Assembly (NCBI GenBank): GCA_934169745.1
Contig: CAKPOE010000003.1
Location: 1-64,000, forward strand
Source: an uncultured Clostridia bacterium
Lineage (GTDB): Bacteria > Bacillota > Clostridia > TANB77 > UBA1234
Reading direction: 5' to 3'
DNA length: 64,000 bases
Shown here: positions 43,975 to 52,367 of the stretch, piece by piece
Position numbering within the stretch: position 1 is the first letter of the stretch
How the letters are laid out: each line of letters opens with the position of its first letter
The notes under the pieces: generated by a model
The model's input: only the letters and a program-made list of their open reading frames with translations
Databases searched by the model: none
What the model was told of the DNA's origin: nothing
Program-made: the position numbers and the translations under genes

Positions 43975-45186
43975 ATGAAGGTTTTAGTTGTTAACTGTGG
44001 TAGTTCATCTCTTAAATATCAATTAATTGATATGGAGAATGAAAAAGTTCTATGCAAAGGAAAATGTGATGTTATCGGCGGAAGTATGGATGCCATAACG
44101 CCACCATTTATTGAATACAAAGGTAGAAGCGGTAAGAAGGTAAAAGAAGTTATGCCTCTTCCAGATCATGTTGCTGCATTTAGAGCAGTTGTAAAATATA
44201 TGCTAGATAGCGAGGAAGGCGTTATTTCAGACTTAAAAGAGATTTCTGCAATAGGACATAGAGTGGTTAATGCGGGACCTTTCTTCAAAAAGAGTACACT
44301 AGTTACAGATGAAGTTATAAAATTATTTAAGGAAAAATCTATGCCATATGCACCACTTCATAACGGACCAGCACTTCAAGGTATAAATGCTTGCTTTGAA
44401 ACAATGCCCGGTATTCCTCAAGTATTAGTATTTGACACAACATTCCATCAAACAATGCCTGAAAGAGCATTTATGTATGGTGTGCCATATGACTGGTATA
44501 CAGAAAACGGAGTTAGAAGATACGGTGCACATGGAATGTCACATCAATATGTAACTGAAGAAGCAGCTAAATTATTAGGAAAAGATATTTCTGAAGTAAA
44601 TATGATTTCTTGCCACTTAGGAAATGGCTCTAGTATAACAGCCATCAAAAATGGTAAATGTGTGGATACATCAATGGGATTTACGCCTCTTGAGGGGTTA
44701 GTAATGGGTACTAGAAGCGGAGATATAGACCCAGCTGTACTTGAGTTTATGATGGACAGAACAGGAATGGATATTCATGAAATGTTAAATACATTAAATA
44801 AAAAGTCTGGCTTGCTTGCACTTTCTGGAAAAACAGGAGATGTTAGAGACTTGAGAATTTTGAGAGATGGCGGAGACGAAAGAGCTAAGATGGCACTTGA
44901 TGTATTAACATATCGTATTAGAAAATACATTGGAGCATATATGGCTGTTCTTGGTCACGTTGATTGCATTACTTTTGAAGGTGGAATAGGGGAGCATAAC
45001 CCTGATATAGTAAAACAATCTATTGAGGGCCTTGAGGAATTTGGTATTATTTATGATGATTCTCATATTGATGATGAACAATACGAAGGAATTGTAAGTA
45101 CACCAGAATCTAAGGTTAAGATGTTTGTTATAGCAACAAACGAAGAAATTGTAATAGCAAAAGAAACATTGAATTTAGTTAAATAA
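43975..45186 (+). CDS. ackA: Acetate kinase
   Basis: 403 residues from the ATG at 43975 (GGGAGGA upstream; the TTG at 43960 is within that site). ASKHA-fold motifs: VLVVNCGSSSLKYQLID, FDTTFHQTMP, HLGNGSSITAIKNG, GFTPLEGLVMGTRSGDIDP, and FEGGIGEHN. It makes ATP and acetate from acetyl phosphate. 71 bases separate it from pta; a shared transcript is likely but a further promoter is possible. Confidence 0.98.
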   Translation: MKVLVVNCGSSSLKYQLIDMENEKVLCKGKCDVIGGSMDAITPPFIEYKGRSGKKVKEVMPLPDHVAAFRAVVKYMLDSEEGVISDLKEISAIGHRVVNAGPFFKKSTLVTDEVIKLFKEKSMPYAPLHNGPALQGINACFETMPGIPQVLVFDTTFHQTMPERAFMYGVPYDWYTENGVRRYGAHGMSHQYVTEEAAKLLGKDISEVNMISCHLGNGSSITAIKNGKCVDTSMGFTPLEGLVMGTRSGDIDPAVLEFMMDRTGMDIHEMLNTLNKKSGLLALSGKTGDVRDLRILRDGGDERAKMALDVLTYRIRKYIGAYMAVLGHVDCITFEGGIGEHNPDIVKQSIEGLEEFGIIYDDSHIDDEQYEGIVSTPESKVKMFVIATNEEIVIAKETLNLVK

Positions 45187-45211
45187 GAAAATTTTTGATT
45201 TTCATACATAT

Positions 45212-45241
45212 TGAAAGGCAGCCTTAATTGGCTGCCTTTTC
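45212..45241. terminator. Bidirectional terminator
   Basis: A 10-bp stem AAAGGCAGCC / GGCTGCCTTT with loop TTAATT, ackA (+) side and orphan gene (-) side. Confidence 0.85.
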
Positions 45242-45691
45242 TTAGTAGTTGCGGTATTCAATGCAACTGTAGTCTTTTGGAGGTGTCTGCTTTCGTGGTC
45301 TCTTAAAGAAGAGATATACTCTCGCAATTGTATTTGACAAGAGTAAGTCAGCAAGCAACAAAGCGGTATATACCACCCAGCGCGAACCACCCTCACGGAG
45401 AAACATTCCCCAATAGGTAAAACGTGCACAAGTTCCGTCCCATCCACAAATCGTAAATCCACGTTCAAACTTATCGGTAATCCAATAACCAAAAGGTAAT
45501 TTGAAATCCGGATTGTTAACGATTTGCTGAGCATAGCCTTTGAAGTTATCCGAGCAGAAGGGGACAGCAAATCCCTCAAGAAAAATCACTGCTAGTGTGA
45601 AAAAAATGAACAAACAAGCTGTGATCTTCCATTCCTTTACGCGCAATTCTTTCTGCTTTTTCTGCTTTCTTTTCCGCGACCTTCTGTGCAT
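45242..45691 (-). CDS. Orphan two-helix membrane protein, high-GC codon outlier
   Basis: 149 residues from the ATG at 45689-45691, with GGAGG 7 bases upstream; the ATG at 45721 precedes this site and is rejected. A very basic N-terminus (RRSRKRKQKKQKE) leads to a helix (about 22-40), an outside loop with four cysteines spaced for two disulfides (FCSDN, ICGWDGTCARF), then a helix (about 108-125) and a basic end. I recognise no family. A sampled row (45421-45480) has 26 G+C in 60 and Arg codons are CGN. It has a strong promoter and terminator. Confidence 0.72.
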   Translation of the reverse strand: MHRRSRKRKQKKQKELRVKEWKITACLFIFFTLAVIFLEGFAVPFCSDNFKGYAQQIVNNPDFKLPFGYWITDKFERGFTICGWDGTCARFTYWGMFLREGGSRWVVYTALLLADLLLSNTIARVYLFFKRPRKQTPPKDYSCIEYRNY

Positions 45692-45733
45692 CTTTCGTGC
45701 CTCCTTATAAGTAGTATTCATAGTACGTCTAAT

Positions 45734-45762
45734 ATATTAACATAATTTTAAGAAAATGTCAA
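45734..45762 (-). promoter_or_regulatory. Promoter of the 45242-45691 gene
   Basis: On the minus strand TTGACA (45757-45762), a 17-base spacer and TAATAT (45734-45739). It is divergent from the SOS-like promoter 50 bases away. Confidence 0.7.
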
Positions 45763-45810
45763 CGCGGCTTTGTATGCGAACACATTTTTGTATATTTTTT
45801 TGCAAAAGTA

Positions 45811-45865
45811 TTGACAAAGAATAAATGTTCGTATATTATAATTAATGTAATAAGAACAATTGTTT
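45811..45865 (+). promoter_or_regulatory. SOS-type promoter with two LexA-like boxes
   Basis: TTGACA (45811-45816), a 17-base spacer and TATTAT (45834-45839). GAATAAATGTTC (45819-45830) sits in the spacer and GAACAATTGTTT (45854-45865) just after the start point; each differs from GAAC-N4-GTTC at a single base. Same layout as the recA promoter. Confidence 0.7.
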
Positions 45866-45880
45866 TGTGGAGGTATTTAT

Positions 45881-46153
45881 ATGAGAATCAAAAATATGAA
45901 AAGATTTATTATTTCAATGACAATTATTTTAACATTTATTATTTTCTTATGTAGTGTTATAACTAATAAGGTTTTTTCACATGAGGAACCAAGCTATAAA
46001 ACGATTACTGTTTCTAGTGGTGACACATTATGGGCAATTGCAAGTGAATTAGAGGGAAATATAAATGAAAACATTTATAATATAAAGAAATTAAATAATT
46101 TAGAAAAATCGAACTTATATGTTGGTCAGGAGTTATTAATTCCTATGATGTAG
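45881..46153 (+). CDS. LysM-domain membrane protein, YneA-like SOS cell-division inhibitor
   Basis: 90 residues from the ATG at 45881 (GGAGG upstream). One N-terminal helix (about 8-30) is followed by a single LysM repeat (ITVSSGDTLWAIASELEG...NLYVGQELLIP). Its size and layout match YneA/DivS-type division inhibitors of Firmicutes and Actinobacteria, which are LexA-controlled. Two LexA-like boxes in its promoter strengthen this. It would delay septation while DNA is repaired. A plain LysM protein cannot be ruled out by sequence. Confidence 0.82.
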   Translation: MRIKNMKRFIISMTIILTFIIFLCSVITNKVFSHEEPSYKTITVSSGDTLWAIASELEGNINENIYNIKKLNNLEKSNLYVGQELLIPMM

Positions 46154-46180
46154 CAAAATAGGGGACGCCAAAGCACCCCC

Positions 46181-47185
46181 TTAATTTTTATAATTGGCTA
46201 ATGGATTATTTTCAATTGCTTGTCTTATTTGATAATTGTCTACATGCGTATATATTTCTGTTGTACCAATACTCTCGTGTCCCAATATTTCTTGCAAAGC
46301 TCTTACATCAACACCATTTTGATACATTAGCGTTGCAGCTGTATGACGAAGTTTATGAGTTGAATATGAACCTAATCCACATTCTTTTAAGTATCCTTTT
46401 ATTATTGTTTGTACCATACGATTACTTATTCTTTTATTTCTTTCACTTAAAAACAAAGCATTTTTATCTGGTCCTGAAGATAATGTTGGTCGTACTTGCA
46501 TATATTCACCAATTGCTCTTAAACAAGCTTTGTTTAAATATATCGTACGTTCTTTGTTTCCTTTTCCAATCACAGTTAGAAGACATTCATCGAACTTGAT
46601 ATGATTTATATTTATGCCTACTAATTCCGATAAACGCATACCACAATTCAAGAATAGAGTTGTCATTGCATAATCTCGTGCAGCAAGGATTTGCTTTTTG
46701 TCGCTGATTTCTCCATCCTTCTTTTTATATTTATCGCCATTTTTGGTAACATCGAGTAATTTCTCACTTTCATTTAATGAAAGGTATTTTGGCAATCGTT
46801 TTCCAATTTTTGGATTTTCAAGTTCCTTAGCCGGATCATCATCAATAATTTTTGCTTTTGAGTGTAAGTATTTAAAAAAGCCTTTTATACTTGCTGACTT
46901 CCTTGCACGAGAAGTGGCCATATTATTACATTCATCCTTTAGAAAAGTCATATATGCATAAATATCGTTTAGCGTAATTTTATTAAGAAATTTCGCATCT
47001 ATATCTTCAATTGAGTCAATATCATCAATTGTTAAGTTTTTATTTTTAAGTTTCAAAAGTTTCATATACTTTAAAAACCTAACCAAATCATAGCGATATT
47101 CATTTATAGAATTTTTTGATTTATTCATATTTGCATTGTAGTTTAAATAATCAATCAAAACTTGTGGTAAGGCTTCATTTGTCAT
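46181..47185 (-). CDS. Tyrosine recombinase (XerC/XerD-like)
   Basis: 334 residues, GGAGG 7 bases before the ATG. An N-terminal SAM-like core-binding domain (about 5-115) precedes the catalytic domain: CGMRLSELVGI (Arg I), GKGNKERTIYLN (Lys), THKLRHTAATLMYQNG (HxxR), GHESIGTTEIYTH (His/Tyr nucleophile). The length, slightly above the usual 295-305 of XerC/D, is due to a longer charged linker. No att sites or phage genes are near, so a housekeeping or chromosome-dimer role is likely. Convergent with the LysM gene. Confidence 0.92.
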   Translation of the reverse strand: MTNEALPQVLIDYLNYNANMNKSKNSINEYRYDLVRFLKYMKLLKLKNKNLTIDDIDSIEDIDAKFLNKITLNDIYAYMTFLKDECNNMATSRARKSASIKGFFKYLHSKAKIIDDDPAKELENPKIGKRLPKYLSLNESEKLLDVTKNGDKYKKKDGEISDKKQILAARDYAMTTLFLNCGMRLSELVGININHIKFDECLLTVIGKGNKERTIYLNKACLRAIGEYMQVRPTLSSGPDKNALFLSERNKRISNRMVQTIIKGYLKECGLGSYSTHKLRHTAATLMYQNGVDVRALQEILGHESIGTTEIYTHVDNYQIRQAIENNPLANYKN

Positions 47186-47496
47186 ATAAATACCTCCTAT
47201 ACACTAATATAATAACATTGCACAAAACGAAAGTAAAGGTTGACTGTCAAAAATAGCGCTTTATGGCTCTTGTTTAATATTTCTTATTATGGTAAAATGA
47301 TGATGTTTAGGAGAGTGATAAAAATGATGCACACATTATGCAAATATGCAGATGAAACAAAAACAATGCGAATATAGTGTTTATTTTTGCTCTAATGAAA
47401 ATGAAGTCTGGAAAAAAGGAGGCGTTTTTTGCTAAATCGTAGTACATTGGATCTCGTAGTAATTTTATAAAATTTATAATTACTAGGAGGTAAAAA
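47186..47496. other. 311-base intergenic region
   Basis: It holds a 17-codon frame MMHTLCKYADETKTMRI (47324-47377) with AGGAGAG upstream, then an AAAGGAGGCG motif at about 47418 that precedes no start codon, suggesting decayed small genes. Nothing else is identified. Confidence 0.35.
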
Positions 47497-48213
47497 ATGA
47501 ATTATTTAAGAACAAAAAAATATGACAATAAATTAGTCAATGATAAGATAATGGGACCCAACCCATTAAAGTTAGAAGAAGAACTTATGCAAAACAATAT
47601 GACACCTGAAGGCTCAATCGTAATGGACCTAGGTAGTGGGCAAGGCATAACATCCGTTTTCCTTGCAAAGGAGTATGGCTTTAAGGTTTACGCCGCTGAT
47701 TTATGGAGCGATCCAGAAGAGAACAGAAAATTCTTTAAACAAATGGGATTAACTGAAAATGAAATTATCCCTGTTAAGGCAGATGCTACAAATTTGCAAT
47801 TTGAAAAAGAATTTTTTGACGCAGTTGTTAGTACAGACTCTTATAACTATTTTGGAAGAGATGAGAAGTATTTAGATGAAAAATTATTACCATTTGTAAA
47901 AAAAGGTGGTTATGTTTATATTGTAATTCCAGGAATGGTAAAGGATTGCCATGATAATCTTCCAAAAGAGTTACTACTTTCTTGGACACCAGAGCAATTG
48001 GAGTATATGCATGATATTGAATACTGGAGAAATATAGTATCAAAGTCAAAAATGTCGGAGATTATTTCAATAACAGAAACAGAAGGAAATGAAGAATGTT
48101 GGAATGATTGGCTTAAATGTGATAATGAATATGCAATAAATGATAGAAAAGCAATGGAAGCCGGTGGTGGCAAATACTTGAATTTTATTGCCATAATTTT
48201 AAGAAAGAAGTAA
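47497..48213 (+). CDS. Class I SAM-dependent methyltransferase
   Basis: 238 residues with GGAGG before the ATG. The SAM loop is VMDLGSGQGITSVFLA (about 42-57), with YAADLWSD as the acidic ribose-binding end of beta-2 and VVSTDSYNYFGR as motif IV. Related to small-molecule methyltransferases of the UbiE/cyclopropane type that Firmicutes encode in many copies; the substrate is unknown. The Trp-rich end (WTPEQLEYMHDIEYW, CWNDWLKC) may form a hydrophobic pocket. Single gene with its own terminator. Confidence 0.88.
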   Translation: MNYLRTKKYDNKLVNDKIMGPNPLKLEEELMQNNMTPEGSIVMDLGSGQGITSVFLAKEYGFKVYAADLWSDPEENRKFFKQMGLTENEIIPVKADATNLQFEKEFFDAVVSTDSYNYFGRDEKYLDEKLLPFVKKGGYVYIVIPGMVKDCHDNLPKELLLSWTPEQLEYMHDIEYWRNIVSKSKMSEIISITETEGNEECWNDWLKCDNEYAINDRKAMEAGGGKYLNFIAIILRKK

Positions 48214-48218
48214 TTGTA

Positions 48219-48250
48219 AGGCTGGCACTTTTGGTGCCAGCTTTTATTTT
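48219..48250 (+). terminator. Terminator of the methyltransferase gene
   Basis: An 8-bp stem GCTGGCAC / GTGCCAGC with a 5-base loop and TTTTATTTT. Confidence 0.85.
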
Positions 48251-48289
48251 ATAACGGGATGTAAATTTGTTTCATATAAAAAATATAAA

Positions 48290-48323
48290 TGTAACTTAGA
48301 TGTAACTTTGCCTAATGTATAAT
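48290..48323 (+). promoter_or_regulatory. Response-regulator direct repeats and promoter of the ABC/two-component operon
   Basis: TGTAACTT occurs at 48290-48297 and again at 48301-48308, 11 bases apart, just ahead of TATAAT (48318-48323). The -35 position (48295-48300) has no consensus. Direct repeats one helical turn apart that replace the -35 element are the pattern of an OmpR-type activator; the regulator encoded in this operon is the natural candidate. Confidence 0.7.
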
Positions 48324-48354
48324 CTATTCGTAAATTGAGAAAGGAGTTTTTATT

Positions 48355-49026
48355 ATGGAAATATTAAAAGTTGAAAATTTAACTAAAATTTATGGAAAAG
48401 ACATGGCTAAGGTTACAGCACTGGATAATGTGTCGTTTTCGGTTCAAAAAGGCGAGTTCGTTGCAATAGTTGGTGCATCTGGCTCAGGAAAATCGACATT
48501 ATTACATATAATAGGAGGAGTAGACAGACCAACAAGTGGAAAAGTCTTTATTGATGGCAAAGACATATTCCAGTTTGATGATGACAAACTTGCAATATTT
48601 AGAAGAAGGCAAGTTGGATTAATATATCAGTTTTACAACTTGATTCCCATATTAAATGTGGAAGAAAACATTACTTTACCACTTGCTTTGGATAATAGGA
48701 AAATAGATAAACAAAAACTAGACGAAACAATAAAATTATTGGGATTAGAAAACAGAAAAAATCATTTACCAAATGAGTTATCTGGCGGTCAGCAGCAAAG
48801 AACAAGTATTGGTAGAGCGTTAATAACACGTCCTACAATTATATTAGCAGATGAGCCTACTGGAAATTTGGATTCGAAATCTAGTGATGAAATAGTTGCT
48901 TTATTGAAAAAATCTAATAAAGATTTCAAGCAAACTATAATTATGATAACTCATAATATGGAAATAGCAAAATGTGCAGATAGAATAATAAAGATAGAAG
49001 ATGGAAAGATCGTTAAGGAGGTGTAA
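48355..49026 (+). CDS. ABC transporter ATP-binding protein (MacB/LolD/BceA type)
   Basis: 223 residues. Walker A GASGSGKST, Q-loop QFYNLIP, signature LSGGQQQRTSIGRAL, Walker B IILADEPTGNLD, and switch TH are all intact. The type belongs to mechanotransmission ABC systems that work with FtsX-like permeases. It is immediately followed by such a permease at the next base after its stop. With the two-component genes it probably forms a sensing and detoxification module for an envelope-active compound. Confidence 0.95.
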   Translation: MEILKVENLTKIYGKDMAKVTALDNVSFSVQKGEFVAIVGASGSGKSTLLHIIGGVDRPTSGKVFIDGKDIFQFDDDKLAIFRRRQVGLIYQFYNLIPILNVEENITLPLALDNRKIDKQKLDETIKLLGLENRKNHLPNELSGGQQQRTSIGRALITRPTIILADEPTGNLDSKSSDEIVALLKKSNKDFKQTIIMITHNMEIAKCADRIIKIEDGKIVKEV

Positions 49027-51681
49027 ATGATGGACTTGCTTAATTCCTTAACAATTAAAAATCTTAAGTTAAATAAAAAAAGGACATTTGTTACTATAAT
49101 TGGAATAATGTTGTCAGTTGCATTAATTACTGCTGTTGCGACAATGTATTCAAGTTGTATACAATCTTTAATAAATTTTGAAACATATCAGAAAGGAAAT
49201 TTTCATGTAGCATTTTTTGATGTTCCAGTAAATGAAGTTGAAACGATTAGAAATAACCGTGGTGTAGAAGAACTTTATTTAACAAGCAATGTCGGATACT
49301 CAAAACTTGAAGATTCTAAAAATGAATATAAGCCTTATATATATGTAAGAGGCTTTACTAAACAAGCAATAAAAGAGTTATCTCTGAAGCTAGTAGAGGG
49401 TCGACTTCCAGAAAATGAAAATGAAATAGTTATTCCAACACATTTGAGAACAAACGGAAGAGTAGTATTAAATGTGGGAGAAACTATAACTTTAAATGTG
49501 GGCACTAGAATGAGTGATGGTTATGAATTAACACAAGATAACAAGTTTTCTAAAGATGCAAACGAAGAAATAGTGAACACTACAGCTAAAACATATAAAA
49601 TTGTAGGAATAATAGAAAGGCCTGCGAGCAATATAGAAAGTTATTCTGCTCCCGGATACACGTTTATTACATACATGGATGAGAACAATATGAAAGATAA
49701 AGTAAACGTATATGCTAGATATACTAAAGATGGCTCAAAAAATTATGAAAAAGTAACTGCAAACATTTTAGGAATAAATGAAGATTTGTATGAAAGATAC
49801 TTGAATGGAGAATTATCTAAAAAATATTTAGAGGGAGATAAGTTAGCAGACGAACAATTGTCAGAAATTGTAAAGCAATTGGCAAATGCTAAATATACAG
49901 GAACTGTTAATCAATACTTGATTTTATTAGAGAATAACCCCCTTAACGAGCGAGGGTTAGGCAATTTAGGTATGATTGTTATAATAGCTTGTGCTATAAT
50001 AGTTGTGACATCTGTATTTTGTATAAGAAATAGTTTTGATATTTCTATTACCGAAAAAATAAAACAATATGGAATGCTTAGAAGCGTTGGTGCAACTAAA
50101 AAACAGATAAGAAGAAATGTGTTTTTTGAAGCAACAATATTAGGACTTATAGGAATCCCTCTAGGATTAATTTTAGGTGCTTTTGCCTCATATCTTCTAG
50201 TTATTGTAAGTAATTTCTTCTTAGTGGATATGCTAACCCAAGGATTAAAATTAGTATTATCATACTCATGGGTTGCTATGCTAGTAGCTGTTCTTCTAGG
50301 ATTCGTTACAATTTATCTTTCGGCATTAAAGAGTGCATATAAAGCTTCTAAAGTGTCGCCAATAGATTCTATAAGAAATAGTAGTGATATAAAGATTAAA
50401 GCTAAAAAGATTAAAAGTCCAAAATTGATTGGAAAAATTTTTGGTGTTGGTGGTGATATTTCATATAAAAATTTAAAAAGAAACAAAAAGAAATATAAAA
50501 CAACTGTAATATCTATTGTGGTTTCTGTTTCTATATTTATCGCACTTTCATATTTTATGAATGCAACATTTTCAGAAGTTAGTAGAATGATAGGTGCAAA
50601 TGATTATAATATTTTTCTTCAATATAATGTAACAAGAGATGAACAATATGGCTATATAGAAAAAATAACAAAGCTTGATAGTATAAAAGATTATTCTGTA
50701 TGTAGAAACATAATGTTGTATTTAGAAGAACCAAAATTTAGTGAAGAATATCTATCATTATATGATACTGATGATATTGAATCGCTACCAGCTAATGAAA
50801 AAGCATATAGCGTAGTTGCTATCGGAAAAGAACAATATGCTAAATATTTAAAAGAATTAAACTTAAATTATGAAGATTTTAAAAATAAAGGTATTATTGT
50901 AGATTCAAATGAAGTACAATATTTAGACGATAACGGAAAAGCGATTACAAAATATATAAGAAAATATATGGATGACAAGAATGATATTATATCTGGAAAG
51001 TATGACAATGATAAAGACGTAAGGCTTGACTTGAGTATAAATATAGGCTTAGTAACAAATCAATTTCCTTTTGGACTAACAAGAGATATTCCATACATAG
51101 TTGTATCAGATGAGTTTTATAACAAACTAAATATTATGCCTGACAAAGTTTTTGTATATATGGATTCTTTCACTCCAGATAAACTACAAGATGAAATTGA
51201 AGAAATTTTACTAAATGAAAGCTATAGCATCAGTAATATAAAAGAAAATGTTAAAATGATGAGACAATTATATATATTAGTAGGAATTTTTCTATATGGA
51301 TTTATTTTAGTTATATCATTGATAGGAATTACCAATATATTTAATACTATAACAACAAGCATGAATTTAAGAAGACAAGAATTTGCAATGCTTAAATCGA
51401 TAGGAATGACCTCAAAAGAATTTAACAAAATGATTAGGCTAGAAAGTATATTTATGGGAGCAAAGTCATTGTTCTTCGGTGTTTTAATAGGCATTGGAAT
51501 TTCATATTTAGAATATAAAGTTTTAGCAGAAACACAAGGCCTACCATTTGATATACCAATGCTATCAATAATAATTTCAATAATTGTTGTATACCTATTG
51601 ATTACAATACTTATGAAGTACTCTATGAAAAAGATAAGCAAGCAAAACACTATAGAAACTATAAGAAACGAAAACATTTAA
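49027..51681 (+). CDS. FtsX-like ABC transporter permease
   Basis: 884 residues; AAGGAGG upstream supports ATG 49027 or 49030. It has two FtsX units. The first has a helix (about 20-40), an outside domain of about 260 residues, then three helices (about 310-430). The second has a helix (about 490-510), a second outside domain and three helices (about 745-865). This MacB/YknZ-like duplicated arrangement differs from the BceB type, which has a single large loop between helices 7 and 8. It likely moves or senses hydrophobic or peptide compounds at the outer face. It has no recognisable substrate-specific motif. Confidence 0.9.
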   Translation: MMDLLNSLTIKNLKLNKKRTFVTIIGIMLSVALITAVATMYSSCIQSLINFETYQKGNFHVAFFDVPVNEVETIRNNRGVEELYLTSNVGYSKLEDSKNEYKPYIYVRGFTKQAIKELSLKLVEGRLPENENEIVIPTHLRTNGRVVLNVGETITLNVGTRMSDGYELTQDNKFSKDANEEIVNTTAKTYKIVGIIERPASNIESYSAPGYTFITYMDENNMKDKVNVYARYTKDGSKNYEKVTANILGINEDLYERYLNGELSKKYLEGDKLADEQLSEIVKQLANAKYTGTVNQYLILLENNPLNERGLGNLGMIVIIACAIIVVTSVFCIRNSFDISITEKIKQYGMLRSVGATKKQIRRNVFFEATILGLIGIPLGLILGAFASYLLVIVSNFFLVDMLTQGLKLVLSYSWVAMLVAVLLGFVTIYLSALKSAYKASKVSPIDSIRNSSDIKIKAKKIKSPKLIGKIFGVGGDISYKNLKRNKKKYKTTVISIVVSVSIFIALSYFMNATFSEVSRMIGANDYNIFLQYNVTRDEQYGYIEKITKLDSIKDYSVCRNIMLYLEEPKFSEEYLSLYDTDDIESLPANEKAYSVVAIGKEQYAKYLKELNLNYEDFKNKGIIVDSNEVQYLDDNGKAITKYIRKYMDDKNDIISGKYDNDKDVRLDLSINIGLVTNQFPFGLTRDIPYIVVSDEFYNKLNIMPDKVFVYMDSFTPDKLQDEIEEILLNESYSISNIKENVKMMRQLYILVGIFLYGFILVISLIGITNIFNTITTSMNLRRQEFAMLKSIGMTSKEFNKMIRLESIFMGAKSLFFGVLIGIGISYLEYKVLAETQGLPFDIPMLSIIISIIVVYLLITILMKYSMKKISKQNTIETIRNENI

Positions 51682-51707
51682 GCAATATTTTTGAAGGGAA
51701 TAATAGT

Positions 51708-52367
51708 ATGAATATTTTATTAGTTGAAGATAACATCACAATTGTTAAAGGCTTAACGTATTCTTTCGAAAAAAACAATTATAATTTAATATCTAAAAAT
51801 ACAGTAAATGATGCAAAGAACTATTTAAATAATAATTCTAATGTAGATTTGATTATATTAGATATAACTCTTCCTGATGGAGATGGTATAAAACTATTTG
51901 AAAATTTAATAAAAAACTTAAATATACCAACTATATTTTTGACAGCAAAAGATGATGAAGAAACTATCGTTAAAGGATTAACTATTGGTGCTGAAGACTA
52001 TATTACCAAACCATTCAGCACCAAAGAATTGCTGGTTAGGATCAATAAAATAATGCTACGTTCAAAAAAACAAAGTATTGTTGTAGTCAAGGATATAAAA
52101 TTTGATATGGACAAAATGATTGTCTACAAAAACAATGAAAAAATTAACCTTACTTCTTTGGAATTAAGTCTATTAAATTTGCTATTTGTAAATTTAAATA
52201 AGGTTGTTACAAGAAATACAATATTTGATACAATATGGGAAGTAACGGGAAATGATGTGGATGACCACACAATAACAGTATACTTCAAAAGGATCAGAGA
52301 AAAATTAGGAACAGATATTATAACTACAGTAAAAGGAATAGGATATAGAATAGATAATGAAAAATAA
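51708..52367 (+). CDS. OmpR-family response regulator
   Basis: 219 residues. Receiver domain with acidic pair ED (9-10), phospho-acceptor Asp in LIILDITLPDGDG (about 53), conserved Thr and Lys (FLTAKDDEE, YITKPFS). C-terminal winged-helix DNA-binding domain (LTSLELSLLNLLFVN, DDHTITVYFKRIREKLG, GIGYRI). It should be phosphorylated by the downstream kinase and act on the tandem TGTAACTT site ahead of this operon. Its gene overlaps the kinase gene by 11 bases. Confidence 0.95.
   Translation: MNILLVEDNITIVKGLTYSFEKNNYNLISKNTVNDAKNYLNNNSNVDLIILDITLPDGDGIKLFENLIKNLNIPTIFLTAKDDEETIVKGLTIGAEDYITKPFSTKELLVRINKIMLRSKKQSIVVVKDIKFDMDKMIVYKNNEKINLTSLELSLLNLLFVNLNKVVTRNTIFDTIWEVTGNDVDDHTITVYFKRIREKLGTDIITTVKGIGYRIDNEK

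Noticed and set aside
46181..47185. Integrase of a mobile element
   Set aside because: No att repeats, excisionase, phage or conjugation genes nearby; the sequence and context fit a chromosomal XerC/D-like recombinase.
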